From an uncultured Gammaproteobacteria bacterium (GTDB lineage Bacteria > Pseudomonadota > Gammaproteobacteria > Pseudomonadales > Azotimanducaceae): DNA of 64,000 nt. The notes below the pieces were generated by a model, which did not search any database, was not told the origin of the DNA, and saw only the letters and a list, made by a program, of their open reading frames with translations. Each line of letters begins with the position of its first letter. Within the stretch, counting starts at the first letter, position 1. Position numbers and translations under genes: made by a program. This document shows, piece after piece, positions 36,027 through 44,812 of the stretch. The stretch covers positions 20,813 through 84,812 of the forward strand of contig CAJXAC010000002.1 of NCBI GenBank assembly GCA_913050035.1, in the 5' to 3' direction.

Positions 36027-36619
36027 CGTAGTGCAACCACCACTCTGAGCATGAACGCCAGCACCCCCGCTGCGGTCAAAGCGACATAGGTCGGATCGCC
36101 AGCAGTCAGAGCAATGCCGATAAAAGCTTGCATGAAGACCAACCACAGATAGTGCATACCGAATCGATGCAGCCGCGACCACCAGCGCCCTAAACGTTGC
36201 TGCGCAGCTCGATTACTAGTCAAGGCCATGACCCAAATACATAGGTAGGCAAAGCCACCAAAGATCGCTGTAACGGCTTCCAGCACGGCTTCGGTTAGCG
36301 CAAATAACGCGACAATGTAGGCAAAGTGCACTGTATGCACGAGTGCGGCCGTGAGACCAAGGTAACGCCGGTTTACCATCAACCATCGCCCTCTGCCCGT
36401 GAGCTTGTGCCATGGACGTGCAACATACGCCAGTAGCAACGCGATAAACGCAAGTCGCGCACTGACACGTAAGGCATAACCCAGTTCATCAGCTTGGCTG
36501 CCGTCCGGACCTAGCCACAACGGGACCATCGTCAGTATCCCGCTGGTGAAGACAATCCACCAACCGTTGAATATGGCTAGATTACCCGTCTCTGTTGCTT
36601 GTGCTGGCCTCAGCCCCAT
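36002..36619 (-). CDS. Ferric-reductase-like transmembrane protein (MsrQ-like fold)
   Basis: 205 aa with about six hydrophobic helices. Conserved His residues lie on helices: 'LVHTVHFAYIVALF' and 'WSRLHRFGMHYLWLVFMQAF'. These match the haem-binding pattern of the ferric-reductase-like transmembrane domain family (MsrQ, YedZ). Its partner MsrP is not in view. It overlaps the TonB-like lipoprotein gene upstream by 38 bp, so the exact start may lie a little further in. Confidence 0.82.
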   Translation of the reverse strand: MGLRPAQATETGNLAIFNGWWIVFTSGILTMVPLWLGPDGSQADELGYALRVSARLAFIALLLAYVARPWHKLTGRGRWLMVNRRYLGLTAALVHTVHFAYIVALFALTEAVLEAVTAIFGGFAYLCIWVMALTSNRAAQQRLGRWWSRLHRFGMHYLWLVFMQAFIGIALTAGDPTYVALTAAGVLAFMLRVVVALRHRLRRTA

Positions 36620-36962
36620 CTTTCTCGTCCGCAGATAATTTAAAGATCAGCGTGCTGACTTGCCCTTCCGCTAGGACCGGCGTGCCGCTACGCTGCATGG
36701 GCAAAAATTGCCAATCGCGCACAGCCGCTATAGCCGCATTATCAAATACACCCGCCGGTTCGGAATTGATCACACGCACGTTATCTACATTACCGCTAGC
36801 CGTTACGTCGTAGGCAAGAGTAACGAAACCCTCAAGGCGCTGAACCCGCGCAGATTGCGGATAAACCGGACCTTCGGCCACAAACAGCATAGGCGGGCGG
36901 TTGGGTGTTGCACAGCCAAATAGACCGAACCACAACAGGAAAGGCCCTAAACACTTATGCAC
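36582..36962 (-). CDS. Small lipoprotein with TonB C-terminal-like domain
   Basis: 126 aa. Signal and lipobox 'FGLFGCA' (Cys17), then a single TonB-C type domain: 'PVYPQSARVQRLEGFVTLAYDV', 'GNVDNVRVINSEPAGVFDNAA' and 'AVRDWQFLP'. There is no N-terminal membrane anchor or Pro-rich linker, so it is not a classic TonB. It probably sits in the outer membrane or periplasm. It abuts the PhyH stop with no gap and overlaps the membrane protein gene downstream. Confidence 0.85.
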   Translation of the reverse strand: MHKCLGPFLLWFGLFGCATPNRPPMLFVAEGPVYPQSARVQRLEGFVTLAYDVTASGNVDNVRVINSEPAGVFDNAAIAAVRDWQFLPMQRSGTPVLAEGQVSTLIFKLSADEKDGAEASTSNRDG

Positions 36963-37748
36963 CTAGGTCACCAAAAATTGCCGCTGTGGATCATTTGCTG
37001 GTTGCGGTGCACCACCACGAGGATGAATCATCGCGCCATCCGGCGCATATTGCAGAATATAGGTCTTACGGATGCCTTGGGTGAGATTCGGGCCTGTACG
37101 GTGGGGTGTCAGGCTTGAGAAAACCGCCACCGAACCCGCTTTCACCTCCAGTGGCAGGGCATCTTGTGGATGCTCGGCCAAACACTGAAACCCAATGGAG
37201 GTCCAGTCATGATGCAGTGTGCCGTTGATGTGCTGACCAGGTGCTATCCATGGACAGCCGTTGTCTATTGTCGCGTCGGTAAGTGCGATCCAACATGTCA
37301 AATACTGCTGCGGCTGCACATAGTTGTAGCCATTATCTTGGTGCCATGGAAAATCTTCTCGCGTGCCTGGTCGCTTATATACCAACTGATCCCAGTACAA
37401 ACGCACCTCAGGGCCGATCAGATCTTGCACCAGATCGCGCATCACCGGATGCTGCGCAAAACGACGGGCTTGCTCTGAAACCATTACCGCGTGCGCCCGA
37501 AAAACGATTTCATCGGGTCGAGCGATGGTCGGCTGATTCGGATCTATGTCCTGTAAATCCGCATTACTCTGCGCCTCCAGAGGGTCTAGCTCTGCCAACA
37601 AATCCGCAACCTCTGTCGGTGAGAATGCATCTGGCAACACAAAGCCACCGATTTCAGCGTAGGCGTCCGCCTGCTCTTGAGTTAAATAACGCAGCGGTCC
37701 AGGCGCTCTCTGCCAAGAAAATTCTTGGTTTAATGGATGCAACTTCAT
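36963..37748 (-). CDS. Phytanoyl-CoA dioxygenase (PhyH) family protein
   Basis: 261-aa Fe(II)/2-oxoglutarate dioxygenase. The iron-binding His-x-Asp is in 'FPWHQDNGYNYVQ', the second half of the site is 'LTDATIDNGCPWIAPGQH', and the distal His with the 2-oxoglutarate Arg appears in 'FSSLTPHRTGPNLT'. The true substrate of bacterial PhyH proteins varies widely (lipids, compatible solutes, natural products) and is unknown here. It is the first of a leftward three-gene run. Confidence 0.88.
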   Translation of the reverse strand: MKLHPLNQEFSWQRAPGPLRYLTQEQADAYAEIGGFVLPDAFSPTEVADLLAELDPLEAQSNADLQDIDPNQPTIARPDEIVFRAHAVMVSEQARRFAQHPVMRDLVQDLIGPEVRLYWDQLVYKRPGTREDFPWHQDNGYNYVQPQQYLTCWIALTDATIDNGCPWIAPGQHINGTLHHDWTSIGFQCLAEHPQDALPLEVKAGSVAVFSSLTPHRTGPNLTQGIRKTYILQYAPDGAMIHPRGGAPQPANDPQRQFLVT

Positions 37749-37814
37749 GTTTTAAGCATGACACTAGGGCGGCATATAATCCAACAACGACAGGAAAACG
37801 ACTGGCGCTGCAAC

Positions 37815-38066
37815 ATGGACGAATCAGACCAATCTTCAAGCCAGGAACCTGAGCAGGAAAACGAAAAGTTACCGCCGCTAACTTTTTTACAAATGCTCGG
37901 TAGCACTTTTTCTGCAGCATTCGGCGTGCAATCCCAGCGCAACCGCGAGCGCGACTTCAGCCGCGGCAAAGCGGGGCACTTTATCCTGATGGGTATCGGT
38001 TTTACTGCCGCCTTCGTGATAACTATCGTGCTGGTCGTAAAACTGGTTTTAGCGCAGCTGACCTGA
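37815..38066 (+). CDS. DUF2970 family small membrane protein
   Basis: 83 aa from the ATG at 37815; the longer ORF start lies within the divergent promoter region. An acidic head 'MDESDQSSSQEPEQENEK' is followed by 'LQMLGSTFSAAFGVQSQRNRERDF' and one C-terminal transmembrane helix. This layout, with 'AAFGVQ' and 'RDF', is that of DUF2970. Its 3' end overlaps the convergent kinase gene by 18 bp. Function unknown. Confidence 0.83.
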   Translation: MDESDQSSSQEPEQENEKLPPLTFLQMLGSTFSAAFGVQSQRNRERDFSRGKAGHFILMGIGFTAAFVITIVLVVKLVLAQLT

Positions 38067-39116
38067 CTTAACATGTTCGGATAGTTGCGCTAGCGCACAT
38101 TCAAACAGCTGCGCCCGCAGCCCATTAAATTGCTGCAGCAGGGTAAATTGCTCAGCCGCTCGGTGCAGATTTTCACCGCGCTGGGAAACTCGAAAATACT
38201 CGTCACCACGCAGGTGGTCGATTAGGAACCGCACGCCAAGAGTGAATGCGATATACGCAGGTGCGATGCTCATTTGTTGAGCTGTTATTTGGGCCGTTTG
38301 CCCGAAAATTCCACGACCGCAACTGAAACCTTTTACACAGGCTTGGAATAGCTCTAGTTCCACGCTGCCATGACTAAACGCGACCGAGCGTACTAGGTCG
38401 CCAAAGTCCCAAGCCCAATGCCCGGGACCCACGGTATCTAAATCTATCACCGCTAGCGCCTGATCTTTATCGTCGTGAAATAGCACATTATTTATTTTAC
38501 AGTCGCCATGAATGAACCCGCGCGACGGACCAAGTGCCGTAACCAAATCCAGATTAGCCTCAATAACTGCGGCTAGATCGGCCGGTACTACGTCAGTTGA
38601 GCTTGCTTGCACGCACCGTCGATAACTTTCTATATAGCCGGACAATTCCAAAAAGCCGGGAATAGGCGGTCGCCAAGAGTGCGGTTGAAAGCCGGCTAAA
38701 CTGCGCTGAAACGAACCAAACGCATGGGCCGCAGACTCCACTTGCTGCAAATTTTTAAACGGATCTAGTACGCGGCTACGCTCTATATATCGCCAAGCGC
38801 GCCAAGTTTGGTGACCGACCGAATGTAAAATACTCCCAAGCCTAGTAGGCAGAGCATCGGCAACAACAAAGGCGTTTGTGTATTCACGATCCCCAGCAAG
38901 ATGCTGAAGCAGCACAGGCATTTGCTGAGCCATCTGCTGCACATCTGCAAATACTGTTTGATTCACCAACTGCAATACGAACCGTTCGTCGGTTTTTGCT
39001 ACTTGGGCTAAAAAGGTCTGATGTATATGGCCATCACCCAGGGGGCTGATCTCCGTCTCACCCCACCAGGCCGAAGCTGCTTGCGCTGCCAGTTTAGTGC
39101 CCGCCTTTAAACTCAC
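38049..39116 (-). CDS. N-acetylhexosamine 1-kinase-like phosphotransferase
   Basis: 355-aa APH-fold kinase. The catalytic loop 'GFIHGDCKINNVLFHDD' and metal site 'AVIDLDTVGPGHWAWDFGDLVR' closely follow N-acetylhexosamine 1-kinase (NahK) of bifidobacteria, a family often misnamed mucin desulfatase. NahK makes GlcNAc-1-P or GalNAc-1-P from the free sugar and ATP. The overlap of 4 bp with the hexosaminidase gene that would release the sugar supports this call. Sugar preference is not determined. Confidence 0.83.
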   Translation of the reverse strand: MSLKAGTKLAAQAASAWWGETEISPLGDGHIHQTFLAQVAKTDERFVLQLVNQTVFADVQQMAQQMPVLLQHLAGDREYTNAFVVADALPTRLGSILHSVGHQTWRAWRYIERSRVLDPFKNLQQVESAAHAFGSFQRSLAGFQPHSWRPPIPGFLELSGYIESYRRCVQASSTDVVPADLAAVIEANLDLVTALGPSRGFIHGDCKINNVLFHDDKDQALAVIDLDTVGPGHWAWDFGDLVRSVAFSHGSVELELFQACVKGFSCGRGIFGQTAQITAQQMSIAPAYIAFTLGVRFLIDHLRGDEYFRVSQRGENLHRAAEQFTLLQQFNGLRAQLFECALAQLSEHVKSGQLR

Positions 39117-41062
39117 TGCGCTTCCGTCAACCAGTTGATCAAATGCGGAATCAGCGCTGGTATGTACTCACCGTGGGGCTGATAACGTTCTTCAAGCACC
39201 GATATCACTTGATCTTTGGCTCGCCGACCTGCCGTCGCATCCTGGGTTAGTTGCAGTGCGTCCCAGGTCGCCGTTAACGCAGTTACCACATCTTCATCAA
39301 TCCCCGACCACGACTGCGCGAGGGCACGGTCACATTTTTCCGTTAGCTCTTGCAGGTTCGCCTCACGCACTAAGTTTCTGGCACTTAAGCTTTCCGGTGC
39401 CAAATAATCTACTACTCGATTAAGCGGCGTGTGCACTTGATACGGTCTGGCCTGGGGCATTTCGCTCCCTTGTAACCGAGCTTGCATGGCTTGAGTTCCC
39501 AGTAACCGGCTGTACCACTTGGTCGGCTCGAGCCAACGCACAACTTCAATTTGAAGAGCGCTTAAACCCAGGTCCTGCAGACACTGGCTTTGGTGCGCGT
39601 CCCATGATAATTCTGGAAATTCCAGCAGCGTCGACAACCTTCGATAAAAATCTACCGAGTCACGGCAATCTGCTGACGACCACAACCTCTCGGCTATGGC
39701 AGGAAGACGACCCCACAATCGCATGGGCAGCGTTGGGCCATCTACGAGTTCGGCCCACAAACACGCCTCGCCTCCGAGCACCTTGGCCGCTGGTTCATGG
39801 TCAAGCTCAATCGCGCCAGCGCGCCATTGATGGGTCCAGCTGAGGGCTGGGGCAATATGCCGAAGACGCCGATCCTCAGCCAACGCATTCTCCATAGCCA
39901 GCCAGCTTTGCTGAGGCGCTTGTGGATCGAACTGATAATGAATGTCTGCAGGGAAGTGCAGATCTAAGTAATAGGGGGCTGAAACAATACACGATCGTGC
40001 TACCGCTAACGCTCGATCGCGGGTCGTGGCACCACGCCAATTCTGTACCACGCACTCAGGCATCTGCTCATGCAACACTTCATCCCAACCGATAATCTGC
40101 TTATCCAGTGATGCCAGTATTTGCTGTACGCAGTGGAGGAAGTAATTCTGTAACCCGCGCTCATCCTCTAAACCATGCTCAACGATAAACGCCTGCACCG
40201 CCTCCGAGCGCTGCCACCACTTTGGATTAACCTCGTCACCTCCAACGTGAACATATTGATCTGGGAACACTTCTGCGATTTCTGCGAACAGACTGGCTAA
40301 GGCGGCATATACCTCTTCGCGAGTGGGGTCCAAACAACCAGGATGAACGCCAAAACGCTGGCTGGGATATGCCTTCTCACTGCCCCATTGCGGATAGGCC
40401 AATAACCAATGCGTCACATGTCCAGGAACATCCAACTCTGGAATCAATCGAATACCGCGATCAGCCGCATACGCCACTAACTCGGCAAGCTGCTCCATGG
40501 TGTAGTGCTCATCACTCACCAGCTTCGGCCATATCCGACTGCCAAAACGAAACCCCTGGTCGTCAGACAAATGCAGATGCAGCACATTGAGCTTTAACAG
40601 CTGCAGGCCATCCACCACCTGATACAACTGGGCCAGCGGAATGAAATGCCTTGTTACATCCAACATGCAGCCGCGCCAGGAAAATCGCGGGCTGTCATTG
40701 ATATGTAAACCATTAGGCAACCCGCTAGTCGACGTCAGCTGTCGAAGGGTGGTTATACCGTGCAAAGCACCCCAGGTAGTGTTGGCTTTGAGCAAGACCT
40801 GTTCAGACGCGACACGCAATTCATAGTGCTCGTCCATATCAAATTGGGGCGCGTTGACGACATCGCTATCATCAATCTGAATCGCAACCGAACCGCACTG
40901 CAGCCCGCCTAGGATACGTGCAGCGTAAGCCTCAACGCGCGCATCAGCATCGCCAACCCAGCTAATCTTAGTCGCAACCCGAGGCAGCACCGGAGCGCCC
41001 CGCCCGACCACTTCACGAGGCTTGGGCAACAAGTTTTCAGTTGTTTCTTCAGCGCTACTCAT
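39113..41062 (-). CDS. Beta-N-acetylhexosaminidase, GH20
   Basis: 649 aa with no signal peptide, so it should be cytoplasmic. A GH20b-like N-domain precedes the TIM barrel: 'FSWRGCMLDVTRHFIP', 'LNVLHLHLSDDQGFRF', and the catalytic Asp-Glu pair in 'YVHVGGDEVNPKWW'. Substrate-assisted catalysis is known for the family. It would split imported GlcNAc oligosaccharides, with the coupled kinase acting on the product. The last 150 residues carry no obvious catalytic motif. It is divergent from the SIS gene. Confidence 0.93.
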   Translation of the reverse strand: MSSAEETTENLLPKPREVVGRGAPVLPRVATKISWVGDADARVEAYAARILGGLQCGSVAIQIDDSDVVNAPQFDMDEHYELRVASEQVLLKANTTWGALHGITTLRQLTSTSGLPNGLHINDSPRFSWRGCMLDVTRHFIPLAQLYQVVDGLQLLKLNVLHLHLSDDQGFRFGSRIWPKLVSDEHYTMEQLAELVAYAADRGIRLIPELDVPGHVTHWLLAYPQWGSEKAYPSQRFGVHPGCLDPTREEVYAALASLFAEIAEVFPDQYVHVGGDEVNPKWWQRSEAVQAFIVEHGLEDERGLQNYFLHCVQQILASLDKQIIGWDEVLHEQMPECVVQNWRGATTRDRALAVARSCIVSAPYYLDLHFPADIHYQFDPQAPQQSWLAMENALAEDRRLRHIAPALSWTHQWRAGAIELDHEPAAKVLGGEACLWAELVDGPTLPMRLWGRLPAIAERLWSSADCRDSVDFYRRLSTLLEFPELSWDAHQSQCLQDLGLSALQIEVVRWLEPTKWYSRLLGTQAMQARLQGSEMPQARPYQVHTPLNRVVDYLAPESLSARNLVREANLQELTEKCDRALAQSWSGIDEDVVTALTATWDALQLTQDATAGRRAKDQVISVLEERYQPHGEYIPALIPHLINWLTEAQ

Positions 41063-41234
41063 ATTACGACTCGAGCGAATACCGAACTTTGAAATTTAAC
41101 TTATCCAGAGTAAGTAGAGTAGTTAGTTTGCGAATCGAGACTTGTGGCTACCCTTCCGATTGGGAGTTTCGTGCATCGCCGTGGTCACGTAATATGCGCA
41201 CCGCGCGCCTAACTTAAGATCAGGAACCAAAACT

Positions 41235-41822
41235 TTGGACATCAAACAACGCATGCAAGCAGTGCTACGCGCTGAAGCAGACGCTATTCGTGGCATCAAT
41301 ATCAGCAACGATTTCATAACCACGGTGGAGGTCATGCTGAACTGTAAAGGCAAAATTTTAACCACCGGCATAGGTAAGGCGGGCCACATTGCGAAAAAAT
41401 TCGCGGCAACCCTATGCTCAACCGCAACGCCTGCTGACTTTATTCACCCTGCCGAGGCCGCCCATGGCGACTTGGGCTTGGTTGGCGTAAATGACGTGAT
41501 GATTGCATTCTCAACGAGCGGCAAGAGTCGCGAAGTCATTGAAATTCTTGAGATGTCGCGGCATCTGGGCGTCACCACTATTATCGGCGTTACATCGCAC
41601 CCAGATTCCGAACTCCGCGACTACTCAGATCTGGTCTTGGACATGGGTATTATCACCGAACCCTGCCCGCTGGGCCTTACGCCAAGCGCGTCCATGGCTG
41701 TGATGTTGGCAATCAGTGATGCCATAGCGTTGGCATTGATGGAGCAGAAAGGCGTGACCCGAGAAGACTATGGCCTACGTCATCACGGCGGCTACTTGGG
41801 AACGGCTGCGAGAAAAAACTAG
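41235..41822 (+). CDS. SIS-domain sugar-phosphate isomerase, KdsD-like without CBS domains
   Basis: 195 aa, TTG start with AGGA at proper distance and an in-frame stop just upstream. SIS motifs: 'TTGIGKAGHIAKKFAATL', 'HPAEAAHGDLGLV', 'STSGKSREVIEIL' and 'LTPSASMAVML'. They match the N-domain of KdsD/GutQ arabinose-5-phosphate isomerase, but the two CBS domains are missing. The product could be arabinose-5-P or another sugar phosphate. Its position divergent from GH20 and the kinase hints at amino-sugar metabolism. Confidence 0.85.
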   Translation: MDIKQRMQAVLRAEADAIRGINISNDFITTVEVMLNCKGKILTTGIGKAGHIAKKFAATLCSTATPADFIHPAEAAHGDLGLVGVNDVMIAFSTSGKSREVIEILEMSRHLGVTTIIGVTSHPDSELRDYSDLVLDMGIITEPCPLGLTPSASMAVMLAISDAIALALMEQKGVTREDYGLRHHGGYLGTAARKN

Positions 41823-41833
41823 CCGTCGCGCCT

Positions 41834-42220
41834 TTATTCCGGAAAAAACTCCAGCGTGAATCCGCCGGTTGGCACAGCCGTAAATCCTAGTACGCGGAAA
41901 AACTTCTCGGACTCTCTATGTCTGGTCCTCAATCCACGGCCACTCTTGCTTTCAGCGACCCCCATGGCATGGCCGGCCATCCAGCGCCCAACGCCCTGCC
42001 GACGAAATTCCGGCAACACGCTAATCCAATTCAGATCAAAGTAGCCTTGTCGCTCAATCGGGCTGAGTAAGGCATAACCTGCAACGATTTGTTCGTTGAT
42101 TCTAGCGATTCGCAGCAGGTCCGCTTCGTTTCCATATGCCTTGTGCAGCTCAGCCAAAACTTTGGGTAGGTCCGCCTCATCCGCTCGAAACATTTCTATT
42201 TGCCGGTGATTTATCGCCAT
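41834..42220 (-). CDS. GNAT-family N-acetyltransferase
   Basis: 128 aa with the GNAT core. 'AGYALLSPIERQGYFDLNWISVLPEFRRQGVGRWMAGHAM' includes the acetyl-CoA binding RxxGxG/A loop as 'RRQGVG', and the C-terminal 'FFRVLGFT' strand follows. Substrate unknown. It overlaps the upstream small gene by 10 bp. Confidence 0.85.
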   Translation of the reverse strand: MAINHRQIEMFRADEADLPKVLAELHKAYGNEADLLRIARINEQIVAGYALLSPIERQGYFDLNWISVLPEFRRQGVGRWMAGHAMGVAESKSGRGLRTRHRESEKFFRVLGFTAVPTGGFTLEFFPE

Positions 42221-42651
42221 ATCCCAACAAACTTCTTAAGTACAATATCCAGCCACGATGTTACCGACTTGGACGGCTGTCCATATAAATCACGCACTAG
42301 AACAGTCGCCATGCATTGATAGTTCTCCCAATTGTCTTTGAGCTGCCAGCTGTCTTCACCAAAAAGTTCGCAATAACAATCAGCGTAAGTGGGCAATACC
42401 CGACGGGCAAAAGCTTGACCCGCAGGACTCAGATGTCGCTCCTCTAATTCCGCACCAAGAGCAACAAACAGAGCGCTTACCGGCCCTTCCTGAAGCCGAC
42501 ACCGAACTACCGTATCCCGATGCATTTGCTCGACATCTGGGCTCAGCAATTGATGCTGCAAACAAAATGCAGTGAAAAACCCCAAAGGGATACAGGCTTG
42601 GCTCAGATCACCAGCATCAGGGAGATAGCTGTCGACGCTGGCAAGACGCAT
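42211..42651 (-). CDS. Hypothetical protein resembling DUF7832-type proteins
   Basis: 146 aa. The start is set to the ATG at 42651, which shares one base with the stop of the preceding gene (TGATG); the ORF-track start would overlap that gene by 37 bp. 'PLGFFTAFCLQHQLL' early and 'CELFGEDSWQLKDNWENYQCMATVL' late resemble a small family of unknown function (DUF7832-like, from memory only). No catalytic motif is seen. Confidence 0.6.
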   Translation of the reverse strand: MRLASVDSYLPDAGDLSQACIPLGFFTAFCLQHQLLSPDVEQMHRDTVVRCRLQEGPVSALFVALGAELEERHLSPAGQAFARRVLPTYADCYCELFGEDSWQLKDNWENYQCMATVLVRDLYGQPSKSVTSWLDIVLKKFVGIWR

Positions 42652-43148
42652 CAGGGTGCAAAACTCGAACGCGCACGAATTCCCCACTGCCCCCTGGCAT
42701 TTCGTTGCAAAATGTAAAGTGAATCAAAACTCGCCTGTGGGTTTTGCTCGGCGTCGTAGCGGGTGAATTGCACCGCTATATGCACCTTGTTTGGACCCAC
42801 CTGAATCACCTCGAGACGATCCCAAGCGCTACGCTGCCAATTGTAATTTCGGGCAAATGCTTGGAAATCCATTTGCGCGACAAATTCTTCGCGCGACGGA
42901 TGCACTACCACACCGCCGCTGCTAATACGCACATGCGGAAACAATAAGGTCTGGGCCCAACGATCAGGATCTTGCGCGTTAAAAGTCAACATGAATTCGC
43001 GCATTACCTCCGACGCCTCGGCAATTGCATTTCTTTGTGCTGGCGTCAGCGCTCCTAGATCAGCACTAATCCGCATGTCGGGCTGCGCCATTGCAGTGGA
43101 ACACGACAGACTAACAAGCAATAGCAAGCCCGCACCGCGTATTTGCAT
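42651..43148 (-). CDS. Exported NTF2/SnoaL-like domain protein
   Basis: 165 aa from the ATG at 43148, which has AAGGAG ten bases upstream. A signal peptide ends at 'CSTAMAQPD'. The body fits an NTF2-like cone: 'VMREFMLTFNAQDPDRWAQTLLFPHVRISSGG' and the final strand 'DSLYILQRNARGQWGIRARSSFA'. No catalytic residue can be named. Divergent from the TPR protein. Confidence 0.75.
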   Translation of the reverse strand: MQIRGAGLLLLVSLSCSTAMAQPDMRISADLGALTPAQRNAIAEASEVMREFMLTFNAQDPDRWAQTLLFPHVRISSGGVVVHPSREEFVAQMDFQAFARNYNWQRSAWDRLEVIQVGPNKVHIAVQFTRYDAEQNPQASFDSLYILQRNARGQWGIRARSSFAP

Positions 43149-43228
43149 TACTCTGTACTCCTTGTAATCTTTTGGTTGACGGTCTTGGCGCGCTAGCGCC
43201 CTGTAACCAACATTATTGGGGGAGATGT

Positions 43229-43828
43229 ATGAACCGGCAACTATTATCGCAGACGCTAGTCGTGCTCTTTGCATTGACTATTGCACATCCACAAGGTTTA
43301 GCGGCTGGATCCAGTATCGAAGATATGGAACCACCTTTTGGCAGCGGCTATGCCCCGGAGCAGGAGTCACAGAAACTTACAAATAAAGGCTATCGCAGTT
43401 ACCAACAAGCGCTCTACTACCAGTCTCTGGACACTCCCAATGATGCAGCCAAATCCAAAACCGCGCTAAAAAAGGCGCAGAAGTATTTGCGCCAGGCGGC
43501 TAAAAAAGACCAAAAAAACGTTCGCGCCTTTGCGCTATTAGGTGACGTATTAGCAATGCAGGGGGAACGGCGCAAAGCCATTGGCGCATTTAACTTCGCA
43601 CTACAGCTTAGCCCTAAGTACTTTGATGCATGGTTGTCACGCGCGAAAGTCCTACTGGATATGGGATTGGTAAATGATGTGCAGAAATCATATGCAGTAC
43701 TAGCACGCAACGAACCGGACCTTGCAAATGACTTGCTGGCGGCCATCGACATTTGGCTGACTGAGCGGGAATTACCATTAAGCGACGCCGAGGGCGCGTT
43801 CATGGAGTGGCGGAACTCGCAAACCTAG
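43229..43828 (+). CDS. Exported TPR-repeat protein
   Basis: 199 aa from the ATG at 43229, preceded by GGGGAGATGT. The signal peptide ends near 'GLAAGSS'. Two to three TPR units follow: 'KKAQKYLRQAAKKDQKNVRAFALLGDVLAMQGERRKAIGAF' style helices, split here as 'RAFALLGDVLAMQGE' and 'FDAWLSRAKVLLDMG'. Lys-rich stretch at about residues 80-105. Function unknown. Confidence 0.8.
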   Translation: MNRQLLSQTLVVLFALTIAHPQGLAAGSSIEDMEPPFGSGYAPEQESQKLTNKGYRSYQQALYYQSLDTPNDAAKSKTALKKAQKYLRQAAKKDQKNVRAFALLGDVLAMQGERRKAIGAFNFALQLSPKYFDAWLSRAKVLLDMGLVNDVQKSYAVLARNEPDLANDLLAAIDIWLTERELPLSDAEGAFMEWRNSQT

Positions 43829-43839
43829 CCAAATAATTA

Positions 43840-44673
43840 CTATCGGGGTCTATCGCCGCATAAAGTGACTCGATGCATTTTCCGATGCTGGGGGAAAAAG
43901 TCGTTTACCGGCTTATGCTGGGTAGATCGGTTATCCCATATTGCCACCGTACCAGGTGCCCAAGACAGACGAACTGTGTGCTCATCAGTCACCACATGGC
44001 GGTATAGAAACTCAAGCAAATGCTGACTTTCCAGGGCCGATAACTCCTTTATCCGTGTTGTAAACAAACGATTCACGTATATGCTCCGAGCTCCGGTTTC
44101 CGGATGGGTACGCACTAGCGGGTGTTCCACCGGCGGGTTTGCTGCAATGGCTGGCGCCAAGCGTTCCGCTCCGCCAGGCTCGGCAAGAGATTCAGCGAAG
44201 CCGTGAGCGAAATCATGCACCGCAGTGAGAGGGGCTAGCAATTCTTGCATGTTTTTAGACAAATTCGCGAAAGCGGCGGTAGCACTGGCCCACAGAGTAT
44301 CGCCGCCAATTGCAGGAATAATCTGGCCCTGCAGCAACGTATAACTCGGCGGTTGCGCCATAAAGGTCATGTCTGAGTGCCACAACTCAATCTTCGATGG
44401 ATGTTCCGGCGTACTCTCCAAAATCTGCACCGCATCGCTTTGCTCGGTCTTGGCGTAAGCTGGATGATCAAGGATTTCACCAAAACATTTGGCAAACGCG
44501 GCAAAAACCTCCGGCGCCGTATTTTGGCCACGGAAAAACAGTACTTCATGCTGATTTAAGGCATCCCGTACCTGTGCATAGACTCGGTCCGACGCAGCAA
44601 CATCAGCCAACCCAACACCACTTATAAAAGCACCCAATGCGCCTGCGGCCCTCCGCAAACCCAGTTCACTCAT
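43840..44673 (-). CDS. TauD/TfdA-family Fe(II)/2-oxoglutarate dioxygenase
   Basis: 277 aa from the ATG at 44673 (GGAG eight bases upstream). The iron ligands are His-x-Asp in 'IELWHSDMTF' and a distal His in 'IWDNRSTQHKPVNDF'; the 2-oxoglutarate-binding Arg is in 'HRVTLCGDRPR'. Related enzymes attack taurine, alkylsulfates, phenoxyacetates and others; no sulfur or transport gene is adjacent, so the substrate is open. Confidence 0.9.
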   Translation of the reverse strand: MSELGLRRAAGALGAFISGVGLADVAASDRVYAQVRDALNQHEVLFFRGQNTAPEVFAAFAKCFGEILDHPAYAKTEQSDAVQILESTPEHPSKIELWHSDMTFMAQPPSYTLLQGQIIPAIGGDTLWASATAAFANLSKNMQELLAPLTAVHDFAHGFAESLAEPGGAERLAPAIAANPPVEHPLVRTHPETGARSIYVNRLFTTRIKELSALESQHLLEFLYRHVVTDEHTVRLSWAPGTVAIWDNRSTQHKPVNDFFPQHRKMHRVTLCGDRPR

Positions 44674-44812
44674 GCCGCCGCTCCAGTGGATAAAGATCGA
44701 ATTGTAGCGACCCAATCGTGCCTAGCAACAAAAACCATTAGTGCGACGGATTTGCCACAGTAATACGTATAACCTAAACATTAATCTTAAAGAGACAACA
44801 AGGACCACCCCC

